From assembly GCA_016784025.1 (NCBI GenBank), contig JADHVL010000030.1, positions 1 through 37,947 of the forward strand: 37,947 bases of DNA, in the 5' to 3' direction. Position numbers and translations under genes: made by a program. The stretch is from Fidelibacterota bacterium (lineage in GTDB: Bacteria > Fidelibacterota > UBA8477 > JABMPR01). A model generated the notes under the pieces. The model had not been told where the DNA came from and ran no database searches. It saw nothing but the letters and a program-made list of their open reading frames with translations. Of this stretch, positions 7,915-18,800 are shown piece by piece. The stretch's first letter is position 1. Every line of letters starts with the position of its first letter.

Positions 7915-9087
7915 ATGATGAGGCAATTAACGATAATAATTCTTAGCTTTGTAACAATTGCATTATGTCAATATGAGACAATACCTGTTTCAAAGAGCCT
8001 TTCGAAAAAGACTCTGGATCGACTATGGCCGACTTTTAAAGGTGGTGCTATAACTATAAACAAGCGTGAAGTAATTATTCCAGATGGAAGCAGTTTATAT
8101 ATACAAAACAGAATAAAGCCTGATGATTACACACGGGTAGATCTAAAACGACATGGGGCGGATGTTTTTACTGTTTATGAAGCCACGGCAAACGATGAAA
8201 TTTATGCGTATACGGTTGCGGGAAGTGATGGCCGGTTTTACATTTTCGAGCGGGGGCGAAGAACAGGTGCTATGCAAGGACCCGCAATAAGACATGGTGC
8301 GGCAGCAGAAAGAATGTTTTTGCTAAAAAACGATAAGCTTGTTGCTACAGGCTTATATAGACCACAATTGATATTTTATTTGGATTTATACAAAGACGAT
8401 TCAATTCAAAAGCAAATAAAATACGCTAAAGAAAACTTTGATCCACTATACTTAAAACACAAAGCATACACTGTATCAGTGTATGATAAATATCTAACCG
8501 AGATAGATTCGGGGAATGTAATCAATAGAATAGGGGACAATGCCCGTGCCTATGAAGGATTGTATTTAACTCTAGCTGTGGATATAGCAGATGATGAGAC
8601 ACTGTATCTTATAGACAACGATCAGGGTTATGTTGTGGAAAAATATTCGAATCTAACTAAGATCGATTCAAGTTTTGAAATTATTAATCCCAACTTTAAA
8701 ACACTACCTGATGTAATGACATTAGGGGATCTGGATGAACTCAGATCAAGAGCTCAGGCATATTCAGCACCATATGCTTTGTATCATAAAAAGGGCTACT
8801 TGCTAACGGCTTTCTTTCAGGCACCAGTTCGGTTTAGGGATGTCCAACCACCATATTATTATGATATCTCAACTATAAATGGTGAGTCATTGACGTCGGG
8901 AGTTCTTGAGTATCCCTTCCTCTGCGAAGATGATGGTGACAAGGTGTTTCTTTATGTAAAGCGTGAGGGTGGTTGGTTTCAGGACGACCTGCATTTCCTG
9001 GTTGGCGTAACAATAGAAGATCTTTTAACTGGCGCGGTAACCAAAGCAACCATTGATGCCTCTATTGAGAGCCTGGAAAGGTGGTGA
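7915..9087 (+). CDS. Exported protein, probable six-bladed beta-propeller-like
   Basis: A 390-residue protein with a signal peptide (RQLTIIILSFVTIALCQ). The mature part is a series of short beta-strand motifs with repeated phrases typical of propellers (DGRFYIFERG, NDKLVATG, DDETLYLIDNDQGYVVEKYS, YHKKGYLLTAFF). This resembles the BF3164/DUF4221-like propeller group of Bacteroidetes only in general form, so the fold is inferred. I chose the ATG at 7915 (an ATG also follows at 7918). AAGG lies 8 bases before it, while the longer reading from 7879 begins inside the hairpin and places residues ahead of the signal peptide. Four bases separate its stop from the MauE-like gene, so the two are very likely co-translated. 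Its role with the small peptide is unknown. Confidence 0.7.
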   Translation: MMRQLTIIILSFVTIALCQYETIPVSKSLSKKTLDRLWPTFKGGAITINKREVIIPDGSSLYIQNRIKPDDYTRVDLKRHGADVFTVYEATANDEIYAYTVAGSDGRFYIFERGRRTGAMQGPAIRHGAAAERMFLLKNDKLVATGLYRPQLIFYLDLYKDDSIQKQIKYAKENFDPLYLKHKAYTVSVYDKYLTEIDSGNVINRIGDNARAYEGLYLTLAVDIADDETLYLIDNDQGYVVEKYSNLTKIDSSFEIINPNFKTLPDVMTLGDLDELRSRAQAYSAPYALYHKKGYLLTAFFQAPVRFRDVQPPYYYDISTINGESLTSGVLEYPFLCEDDGDKVFLYVKREGGWFQDDLHFLVGVTIEDLLTGAVTKATIDASIESLERW

Positions 9088-9091
9088 GTTT

Positions 9092-9550
9092 GTGGCAAAA
9101 GTCCTTGATTCGGGGTGGCTTCGATTAAAGAGCGTCGACCTTTTGCGGTGGTCGTTATCAATTGGATTCTTTTTTCTGGCTATCAGAAAAGGACAATTGA
9201 TTTTAGAGCATGGTACTGAGCCGTATAAAATTATCTCGGATGCAGCAGGGTTGCCTGAGTTTGTTAGTTATTATGGAGTAATAGCGGTCATTGTAGAGTT
9301 AAGTCTTGCAGTTGGTCTTTGGGAAAACAATACCTTTAAACCAGTTATTGTTCTTGCTGGATTGTTAACCTTTTTGGGCATAGCTGTTAGCCTGGCATTA
9401 ATAATGTTTAAAATAAACTCGGACTGTGGCTGTGGTTTATTGGGCGACAGTGAGTATGGTTTGTTGCTCCAAAAGGTGATAATTCTTGCCCTGTTGGTGG
9501 TGATGTACAGAAGCAAGGGAAAAATCTTTCCAGACAATAATTTAATATAA
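9092..9550 (+). CDS. MauE/DoxX-like redox-associated membrane protein
   Basis: A 152-residue integral membrane protein with four predicted membrane segments (about 19-31, 57-76, 83-106 and 122-140). Between the third and fourth is SDCGCGLLGD (C112, C114), matching the D/N-CGC-(F/L)G signature of MauE and DoxX-like proteins linked to thiol-disulfide exchange. MauE is needed for disulfide formation in methylamine dehydrogenase, and related proteins are found beside other secreted cysteine proteins. I take the GTG at 9092 as start, four bases after the upstream stop, with a purine-rich GGTGGTGAG just before it. The longer reading from 9053 would overlap the propeller gene. The likely substrate here is the two-cysteine peptide or the propeller protein, which is inference. 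Confidence 0.75.
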   Translation: MAKVLDSGWLRLKSVDLLRWSLSIGFFFLAIRKGQLILEHGTEPYKIISDAAGLPEFVSYYGVIAVIVELSLAVGLWENNTFKPVIVLAGLLTFLGIAVSLALIMFKINSDCGCGLLGDSEYGLLLQKVIILALLVVMYRSKGKIFPDNNLI

Positions 9551-9700
9551 CGCAACTATATGCACGTAATATGCGCTATATAGCCTGTAATTGGTGAGAC
9601 GTTTGCTTTGTTGTGAATGGGCCGGCATGATCACCAGTGGGCGGGTTAGAATACTTGTCAAGATCCAAAAATTTTAAAAAGGGGTTGGCTGAGAAACCGA

Positions 9701-9717
9701 CTCCCATTATTTGGGAG
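9701..9717 (-). terminator. Hairpin between convergent genes, weak terminator candidate
   Basis: CTCCCA (9701-9706) pairs with TGGGAG (9712-9717) over a five-base loop just beyond the stop codon of the M16C peptidase gene. Neither strand has a clear T run after the stem, so the call as terminator is weak. The rest of 9551-9719 shows nothing I can identify. Confidence 0.3.
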
Positions 9718-9719
9718 AA

Positions 9720-12689
9720 CTAATCAAGCGTAATGAGTTTCTCGAAGAGTTCTTTATTCTGTTTTAATTTATCTTCGTTTCCATACACGCAAAGCGGACT
9801 GTTTTCTAAAATATCTGCAACCATTTTCTCATAAGACTTCACATCCTCAAGTGAAGTAGCTAAAACTGCAGTTCTTTCAGATTGAAGTTGTTCCTGGGAC
9901 AACCTGGTGAAGTAGCGTGCCACTGCAGTACTGCCTCTCTGAGATGGTGTTTGTGGTCGATCCATTCCAGAAATGGTTCCAATGATAAACCGTGTCATTT
10001 CCTTTTGGTCGATATCCAGAGTCGCTAAAAAGTCGGGAGTCCTGGCATAGTTTTCCAGGGTGCTGGTCAGATTAGGATCACGATACGATCCAAAATAAAC
10101 CTGCCCCGTTGCAGAAAAACGCGCGAAGCCACCATAGGCACCTCCAATGACACGGACCTGATTCTTAAGCCATTCCCTTGAAATGATCTGATTAAGCACT
10201 TTAATCTTACCATCCCAGCTATACCCGAGATCCGTGAAGTCAGACCCCTTAAGTACATACTGAACTTTAGAAGCAGCCATGAGCCCTTCATTTTTTGAGT
10301 TGGATGTTAATGTCCAATCCTGAAAAACGGGCTTCTGTCTACCGAGACCCTTTGAGAAACCCTTAAGCTCTGCCCTAAATAGCTTAATAGCATCATCAGA
10401 ACACGTCGTTGAAGCGATCAGGTTCTTTTTGTTAAACAACATCTCTGATACATTTTTTAATTCGTTAATTAGATCATCCTGCTTTGTATCAAAATTATCC
10501 ACCATGTCGGAAATGAACCAGTAGTATTCCAGCCCGCCAGTTAACTCCCTAAACATACCAGCCCTTGTGGTATATGAAAACAGCCTGGTTCTGGCGTAGC
10601 CCAGCCCATCACGCTTCACGTTGGCTGATAGACGTGAATGATGTCGGGTTAATACATCTTTTATCCGATCCACATCATCCAGTTGAGAGCGCCTCAGGAT
10701 TTCTTCAGAGAAGTCAAAAACCTTTGCCTGCTCAGGAGACATGGCCTTGGTTGACAAAACAAACTTTGGTATCAACTGATCATCATCCCGATTTTGGAGA
10801 TAGGTGGACAAATAGGTGCTAAACCCCCCAAGATGGGTATCCAGGGCGTTATCAAGCTCTCCAAAGGTGTAGTTCTCAGTTCCGATTGATCCCAGTAGGG
10901 TTGCCAGTAGTGCAGCATAGGGAAGTTGGTCTTCTCTCAAAACACGTAGGTCAAAAAACAGACGAATATAACTGATATCATTTGTGAAGGTTTCGAAATG
11001 CAAATAGGGGATACGTGAAACTCTTGATTCGTCTGCGATAAACCAATCTGCTTCCGGATTGATATCCTCAAGGTCTAACAGGGGAATGGTAGCTAGAGCT
11101 TCCGGTGTATCTTCAGATTTTTGATAATCAACCAACATTTCAGTATGGTCAACCAATTGAGTCACTTCATCAGATGAGAGGCTTGCTTTATAGGCAGCCA
11201 GCTCAGTATTGGTGCGCGTGTCGTTTTCTCCTTCCAACCCAGGTTTAGGATTCAGTGTGAACAATAGGGCATGGGGGTTATTGACAAGAGATTCAGTGAT
11301 GAGCCCCTCCAGATAACCCGATGGCAGGGCTTGTTTAAAAGCCGCCAGAGGCTTTTCATATTCCAGGCCGCTAAAGGGTTCATCAGCCCAGAACCAACTA
11401 CCTAAAGCCTTTTGGTTGTAGTACAACCCCTTCTGAGGCGTGTTCCCCTCTCGGAGATTAAATTCCATGCGATTTAGAATTCCAGTAATGGCAACTTTAT
11501 CCAGTCCTTCACTGGCAACCTTTTCCAGGGTTTCAAAGACGACCTGCTTGAATTTTTCCGCTTCGTCTGGATTTGCATCTTGAACCTGGATATGCAAAAC
11601 ATTCTGCTTTAAGTCGTCTATCCAGGCACCGACATCTTTACCGATTCCGGCCTCCTGGAGCGCCAGACGGACCGGGGCCGACTCATTGTTAAACAAAGCC
11701 TGGGTGAGCACTCTTAGACCCAGGCCAAGCAGTTGATCAGTACTCAAACCCACAACAAAGGAAAGGGAGAGATATGAGTTTCCTTCCAACTCTGATTCTT
11801 CGGTAGCAGAATAGACTCCAGAGGCTGACCGCAACGCTTCGAAGGCAGGCTGCAGGGGGATATCAACAACTTGATCAGAGGGTGAATATTTTGAAAGGTA
11901 GTGTTCATCAATAAAGGCCAGCTCTGATTCTGTGTCACCATCACCGTACAGAAATATGTATGAGTTGGATGGATGATAATATTTACGATGAAAATTAAGA
12001 AAATCATCATGGGTCAAAGTTGGGATTGCTGCAGGGTATCCTCCTGATGAAAATCGGTAAGGTGTATCAGGAAAAAGCTGTTTGTCCACCAAATAGCCCA
12101 GTTCCCGTGTAGGACTTGAAAAAGCCCCTTTCATCTCATTATAAACCACACCCTTGTAGGTCATGTTTGAGTCGGCATGCTCAAGGTCATGGTGCCAGCC
12201 CTCTTGTTCCAGGATGTGAGGATCTTCATAAATGAGGGGGTTGAAGACAGCATCAAGATAGATATGCATGAGAGAGCGAAAATCTTTGTCGTTCATGCTG
12301 GAAACAGGATACAGCGTAATGTCACTGCCCGTCATGGCATTGAGAAAAGTGTTCAGGGAGCCCTTGGATAAAATATCAAAGGGACTTTTCACAGGAAAGT
12401 TTTTTGATCCATTCAGCACGGAGTGTTCCAGAATATGGGGGGTGCCAGCATCTGACTCAGTAACTGTTTTAAAGGTAATACAGAAGGTCTTATTGATGTC
12501 AGTGTTTGAAATTTTTAGTAAACGAGCCCCGGACTGCTCATGTTTAAACAATAAACATTCCGCATCCACTTCTTTTACAAAGCGTTTTTCAACAAGCTTA
12601 AAACCTGACATTTTATCTCCTGTCTGTGGTTGTGCCATAACTGTAATACATAACAGCGTTGCCATGAGCATGGTAATAATTTTGGGCAT
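9720..12689 (-). CDS. Exported M16C metallopeptidase, PreP/Cym1-like
   Basis: A 989-residue protein with a signal peptide (KIITMLMATLLCITVMAQ). The inverted zinc motif HILEH (H85, E88, H89) and the downstream YNEMKGAF (third zinc ligand Glu) are those of the pitrilysin family. The run LNGSKNFPVKSPF, followed by TFLNAMTGSDITLYPVSS, is characteristic of the M16C subgroup that includes mitochondrial presequence protease, and the length of about 1000 residues in a single chain also fits. Such enzymes degrade short unstructured peptides. The signal peptide puts this one in the periplasm or on the surface. I chose the ATG at 12689, preceded by GGGGGA 6 bases away, over the longer reading from 12752. 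It is transcribed alone, separated from the upstream giant gene by a terminator. Confidence 0.92.
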   Translation of the reverse strand: MPKIITMLMATLLCITVMAQPQTGDKMSGFKLVEKRFVKEVDAECLLFKHEQSGARLLKISNTDINKTFCITFKTVTESDAGTPHILEHSVLNGSKNFPVKSPFDILSKGSLNTFLNAMTGSDITLYPVSSMNDKDFRSLMHIYLDAVFNPLIYEDPHILEQEGWHHDLEHADSNMTYKGVVYNEMKGAFSSPTRELGYLVDKQLFPDTPYRFSSGGYPAAIPTLTHDDFLNFHRKYYHPSNSYIFLYGDGDTESELAFIDEHYLSKYSPSDQVVDIPLQPAFEALRSASGVYSATEESELEGNSYLSLSFVVGLSTDQLLGLGLRVLTQALFNNESAPVRLALQEAGIGKDVGAWIDDLKQNVLHIQVQDANPDEAEKFKQVVFETLEKVASEGLDKVAITGILNRMEFNLREGNTPQKGLYYNQKALGSWFWADEPFSGLEYEKPLAAFKQALPSGYLEGLITESLVNNPHALLFTLNPKPGLEGENDTRTNTELAAYKASLSSDEVTQLVDHTEMLVDYQKSEDTPEALATIPLLDLEDINPEADWFIADESRVSRIPYLHFETFTNDISYIRLFFDLRVLREDQLPYAALLATLLGSIGTENYTFGELDNALDTHLGGFSTYLSTYLQNRDDDQLIPKFVLSTKAMSPEQAKVFDFSEEILRRSQLDDVDRIKDVLTRHHSRLSANVKRDGLGYARTRLFSYTTRAGMFRELTGGLEYYWFISDMVDNFDTKQDDLINELKNVSEMLFNKKNLIASTTCSDDAIKLFRAELKGFSKGLGRQKPVFQDWTLTSNSKNEGLMAASKVQYVLKGSDFTDLGYSWDGKIKVLNQIISREWLKNQVRVIGGAYGGFARFSATGQVYFGSYRDPNLTSTLENYARTPDFLATLDIDQKEMTRFIIGTISGMDRPQTPSQRGSTAVARYFTRLSQEQLQSERTAVLATSLEDVKSYEKMVADILENSPLCVYGNEDKLKQNKELFEKLITLD

Positions 12690-12780
12690 ATTTAGTCCCC
12701 CGGCTAGAAAGTTAAATAAGATTCTCTGAATAACGCTTTGAAGATATAACACTTCAAGCGGATTAAAGACCCCAAAAGGA

Positions 12781-12803
12781 AAAGCCAGTTAAACGCTGGC
12801 TTT
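12781..12803 (-). terminator. Terminator after the giant surface-protein gene
   Basis: AAAGCCAG (12781-12788) pairs perfectly with CTGGCTTT (12796-12803) around a seven-base loop, about 30 bases past the stop of the giant gene. On the minus strand the stem is followed by TCCTTTT. The A/T ends of the stem extend the T run, as in many intrinsic terminators. Confidence 0.8.
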
Positions 12804-12833
12804 TTCAGAATAGGTCATGACCATTTTGGGATG

Positions 12834-15800
12834 TTAATCAACCACCACCTTGAAGGTAACCGTTCCGTTTTCACCAGTAGCCAGATCAAGCGCCCGTTCA
12901 TATTTGATGTCGGTGACAGGCGCAGCTTGCGAGGCGTCATATCCGCCAGCGGCTACATGTTGAAATGTGATGGTCATGCCAGTACCTACGGCAGAGTTTT
13001 CTACATAGGTTGCATTCTGTGGAACGGCTTGATCGACCACAACATCTTTGGCGATACCCACACCCACATTAGAATAGGTAACTGTATAGGTCAGGGTGTC
13101 ACCTGGCAGGGCAGTATTCAGGTCCACAGTTTCAACCAGAAATAACTCAGGCAAAGGCATTGGAAGACCGGTACCGCTAATGCTAAAGGTATAGGGATTT
13201 TCATCAGTATCATCAGAGGCAATGCTAATGGTGGCTGTACGTACTCCTTCAGCGCCGGGAATAAAGCGGATGGTAAAATCGGTTGATCCGCCTCCAGCTG
13301 AAATGGTAGATTGTGGTATGAGGGTTAAAGCAAAATCACTGGCATGAGTCCCAGAAATGGTAATGTAGGGAGATGCATCTGTCAGGGTCAGTATGGCGCT
13401 ACCTGTATTCTCAATGGTATAACCTACCCAGCTTGATGAATCAATAATGGTATCTTCAAAAATCGTACTGTCGGCCACAGCGGGTGTGACATCTCCACTT
13501 ACGATGGAGACACCATTACCCAGAATGCTCATTTCAGGACTGGCAATACCGGTACCTTGGATACTAAAATCAAATGGATTCTCATCATCATCATCATTGG
13601 CGATGCTCAGGCTGGCGGTTCTTAAACCAACAGCCGTGGGATTAAAGGTGACTGTAAAGGCAACCGAATCACCTGGTGCCACCGATGATGCAACGGGTTG
13701 AGCGCTAACCAGGAAATCTCCTGCATGGGTACCACTGAGAACAACGAGTGGGTTACCGCTAAGCGTTAACACACCGCTACCAATATTTTTCAGATAAAAG
13801 GTGTTTTCCTGGGTGGCGGCGAGGATATCCTTGCTGCCGAAATCAGTATTATCCGTGTTGACGGGAGAGCTGTCACCATCGGAGATGGATTCACCATTAC
13901 CTAAAACAGTGATTTCTGGTGTTGCCAGACCAATACCCTGGATTGAGAAAGTATAGGGGTCCTCATCCAGATCGTTATTGGCAATTGAAAGGGTAGCCAC
14001 TCTTAATCCGGCTGAGCCAGGATCAAACGTGATGGTAAATGTGGTTGAGTTATTTGTGGCAACAGGTGAGGATGGTGCACTTGTGACAGTAAAGTCAGCA
14101 GCAGCGTCACCTGTTATATCTACATAAGTAGATGGATTTGAGAGAATTAAATCTGCGTTTCCTGTATTAAGAATAGAGAAACTTTGGGCCTGGCTTCCCG
14201 TAAGAATATCCTCTGACCCAAAATCAGTGAAGTCGGAAGCAGTCGGGGTAACATCGCCATCAACAATAACATTCGCATTTCCACTAACCTGAATTTCTGA
14301 AGCAAGACCAAACCCTCGAATATCAAAGGTAAAGGGGTTTTCGTCAGAGTCAGTATTGGCAATACTGACAGTGGCCGATCTCAAACCTTCAGTTGTCGGG
14401 ATAAAGCGAATATCAAAACTGGTGCTGTCGTTTGAAGCCACTGTTTCAGATGGTTGCACTTTAACATAAAACTCATCTGCATTTGTTCCAGAAATGGAAA
14501 CCTTAGGTGTTCCATTTAAAGTGAGTGTGGCGCCGTTGCCATTAAAGATCTTGTAGGTATGGATTACAGAATCAATCTGTGCCTCGATTGAGCCATAATC
14601 TGTATGGTCTAAAGTAGATGGTGAAGTATCACCATCCGTGATGTCAACATTATTGCCTTTAATGCTGATTTCCGGCGCGGATTGTTGATAAACACCGGCA
14701 TCAAGATTGGACAGAAAGACACCACTGCTGATTACCAGAGCTCCGGATTCGCCAGTGCCGGTATTAATATCACTGTCAAGATTGTCATCACCACCAGAAT
14801 TTTGAGGTGAAAAAACATAACCTGCCGGTAGGCCAGTAAAGTAGAGTCGATAAGTGTTTGGGCTTAGATTTGTGAACGAGTAGTACCCATTGGCATCGGT
14901 GATTGTGGTTGCAACACTGGCACCACCATCGATCTTGATTTCTATATCAATTCCAGGAACGCCTGTCTCCCCCACATCTTGAATGCCATCTTCATTCACA
15001 TCAAGCCAGACAAAATCTCCCACGCCTGTGGTTTTGAAACCAGCATCACGGGTATTGTCTACGCCACTAATGTTTAGAAAGAAGGTTGCAGTTTTGCCAC
15101 TGTTTGCCGGGTCGGCATCACTATCAAGGGCATCATCTCCCCCTTGATCTAATGGAGAGAGGCTATAACCTGCAGGAGCACCGGTAAAGGTGAGATAGTA
15201 ATTTCCAGAGGCGAGACCCGCGAATGAATAGGAGCCATCAGCAGCGCTAACTGCCGTACCCTGAAGATTGTCGCCAGAATCGTATAAAGACACGGTTATT
15301 CCGGACATGGGATCTTCACCGGCATCTTGAATACCATCACCATCATTATCCAGCCAGACCATATTACCAATGACGCCGTCTGACGGACTGGTACCATTAC
15401 CTCTCAAATCAAACACGTAGGGTGACACATCTGGATCATTATTGTATATGGATATAGTTGCATTGCGAAGGCCAATACTGGATGGATCAAACTGAACAAC
15501 CATCGTAGTGCTGTTCCCTGTTATCACGGAAGATGCTGGGGGTGTTGTAACTGAAAATTCTGATGCCTGGGCTCCAGAAAACGAAACTGAATCAATTGCC
15601 AGACTGGCATTACCACTATTGCTAATGGTATATGTCACGAGTTGAGCGCCTGTGGTTATATCCACATCACCAAACATGGTACTATCGGACAAGCCAGGAG
15701 ATGTATCGCCACTGGTGATTGTTACACTATTGCCTGAAACACTCATTTCTGGGGTGGTAACGCCGGTACCCTCAATATCAAAAGTGTATGGATTTTCATT

Positions 15801-18800
15801 ACCAGTGGGGTCACTATTTCCAATACTGATGGTTGCTTCGCGAAGTCCTGTTCCCGAGGGGTTAAATTCTACGGTAAAGGCCACAGTACTGCTGGGAGCA
15901 ACCAGGGTGGCAGGATTGGAAATGACGGTAAAGTCGCCGGCATGAGTACCTGAAATAGCAATAATAGGATTATCACCTAGAACCAGATCATCACTTCCAA
16001 GATTGTGTATAACAAACTCTTGGGTGGCGGTAAGACCACCGATAACCTCAACAGATCCGAAGGCTGTACCATTTGAAACATGTGGAGATGTGTCCCCATC
16101 AAGGATGTTTATCATGTTTCCCGTTATGTTGATCTCAGATAGGGATAAAGCATCATAAACACCGGTTCCCTGAATAGTAAAGGTATATGGATTTTCATCA
16201 GAGTCATCATTTTGAATATTCACGGTGGCCTGGCGCGTTCCTAGACCAGCAGGTGTGAAAGTGACCTCAAAGCTGGTTGTGGCACTGTCTATGGCTATTG
16301 AATTTGATGGTGAAGACGAGATATTAAATTCTGAAGCATTTGCTCCAGTAAAACTCACATATGGCGGAGGACCGGTCAAACTCAACACAGCATATCCAAT
16401 GTTACGGATAATATATGTTGTTGTAGCAGGCACACCTGAGATTTCAGCTGAGCCCACGTCAGTAAAGTCACCGCTCATGGGGAAAATGTCACCAGACTCG
16501 ATAACTACATCATTCCCCAAAACCTCAATTTCTTCATCAAGGGTTGAAGTACCGAGACCTTGAATAGCGAAACTGAAAGGACTCTCATCAGCATCATCGC
16601 TGGAAATCAGCACGGTTGCCACCCGCACACCAGTCGTGGTTGGGTCAAACGCCACCTGAAATGTGTTGGATCCAGATGGTGACACCGTTGAGCTGGCTGG
16701 TTGCTGAGACACAATAAAATCACCAGCATTGGCACCAGATATTTGAACCATGGGCAAGCCCGTCAAAGACAGATCGCCTGAGCCCACATTCTGGATGGTG
16801 AATGAATGAGCGAGTTGTGCCGCAAAAATATCCCGGCCGCCAAAATCCGTCAGATCGCTGGTTGCTGGAGAGGTATCACCATCAGCTATATTGTTCAAAT
16901 TCCCCTGCAAGGCAATTTCTGGGACGGATGTACCGGTTCCCTGAACATCAAAAGTGAAGGGGTTCTCGTCTGCATCGTTTGTTGAAATAGAAAGGGTCGC
17001 TACCCTCAAACCCACTGCACTTGGATTGAAAAGAACAGTAAAGCTGGTCGAGTCACCGGCTACAATGGGAGTAGATGGATTTGCGGAAATAGAAAAATCT
17101 GCAGCGTTTGTACCTCCAATTGTCACGTAGGGAGAGCTACCGGTTAAAAGAAGGGACGCGGCACCGGTGTTTTTTATCTTAAAAACAGAGCTGCTTGAGC
17201 CAGTATCAATATCCTGGCTGCCCAGGTCTGTATCATCTGAGGTTGATGGCGTTGTATCTCCATCTAGAATGTCTTTATCGCCTCCATGAACAATAATTTC
17301 TGGAGCGAGTCCTGTGCCCTGGATATCAAAATCGTAGGGATTCTCATCGGTGTCATTGTTTGAAATAGAGACAATGGCTGAGCGGAGCCCATTATCACTT
17401 GGATCAAATGTTATGGTAAAGGTTGTACTGCTACCCGACGTAATTGTCGTAGTCGGTGCCGAAGTAACAGTAAAATCAGCAGCATGGGTTCCGGAAATAG
17501 CCACAGCGGGTGAACCGTTTAAGGTCAAATCTGTGGTTCCAACTGTGTTTGCAACGGTGAAGGTTACGGTCACATCACCGCTGGCGGCAGACACTGAGCC
17601 AAAATCAGTGGAATCGGCTGTTCCTGGAGAGGTATCACCATCTACGATTACAACACCATTAGCAGAAACAGAAATCTCAGGAATGCTTCCCGATGGCTGA
17701 TATATACCGGCATCAACTGAGCTATTAAAGGTATTGGTAGAAACGGTGACTTGATCAGAGATTCCTGTTGTAGTATTTACATCACTGTCAACATCATCAT
17801 TTGCGCCGGCGTTTTGGCTGACAAATTGATAACCACCAGGCAGGTTGCTAACTTTAATTCTATAGTTCCCTGGAGTAACAGAAGCAAACATATAAGCGCC
17901 ATATGCATCTGAGGATGTTGCAGCAATAACGTTAGTTGTAGTTACAGCATCAACGAGCTGAACAGTCACGCCTGGAACGCCAGGCTCACCAAAATCCTGA
18001 TCACCATTGTTGTTGAGATCATCCCAGATAAAATCACCAACACCAGTTGCTTTATATCCAGCATCTTGACCCTCTTCAATAAGGCCAACACCAACAAAGA
18101 AGTTTGCAGTCTTGCCTGTGGTGGCATCGGGATCACTATCACTAACATCATCGCCGCCCTGGTTTTGGCTGGTTAACATATAACCAGCGGGGGGATTTGA
18201 AAATTGGAGGTAATATTCAGAGGGATCTAAATTGATAAAAGAGTAATCCCCGTTTTGGTCTGTGATTGTAGAAGCAAGCAGTGTGTTGTCAATACTGTAC
18301 AGGTCAACCGTCACGCCGGCCATCCCGGGTTCGTTAGCATCTTGAATTCCATCAGCATCGTCATCAACCCAGACAAAATCACCAATGGAGCCTGTTGAAG
18401 GAAGGGGCGCGGGGACCAGGGGACACGAAGCACCATCAGATTTATTTAAGTCAGCTTCACCTTGTCCCACATAGATACTTAATCCAGAAGGATCAATCTT
18501 GTACATTTTACCGCTTTGGCTGTTGGTGGTGAAAATGTAACCATCATCTGCCGTCCAGGCTGCACCATAATAAAGACTGTTGATACTGTTATTGTAATCA
18601 TCGGTCAATCTTCCAGTAATAGCGGTGGTTGAGACAACATGTGAACTGGGGTTGTATACATAAAGGTTAGTTCCGTGGATACCGTAAAAATATCCATCTG
18701 CATCTAGATAGGCCACATCAATAGGAAGAAAGGCAGTACCGCTGGTGGCCTGGGTGGTAATGGTACCTGCGCTGGCATCAAAAATACCTACAGTCGTACC

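Noticed and set aside
12690..12752. Longer M16C peptidase start at 12752
   Set aside because: It would place about 21 residues before the signal peptide. The ATG at 12689 has a strong GGGGGA and starts the signal peptide directly.
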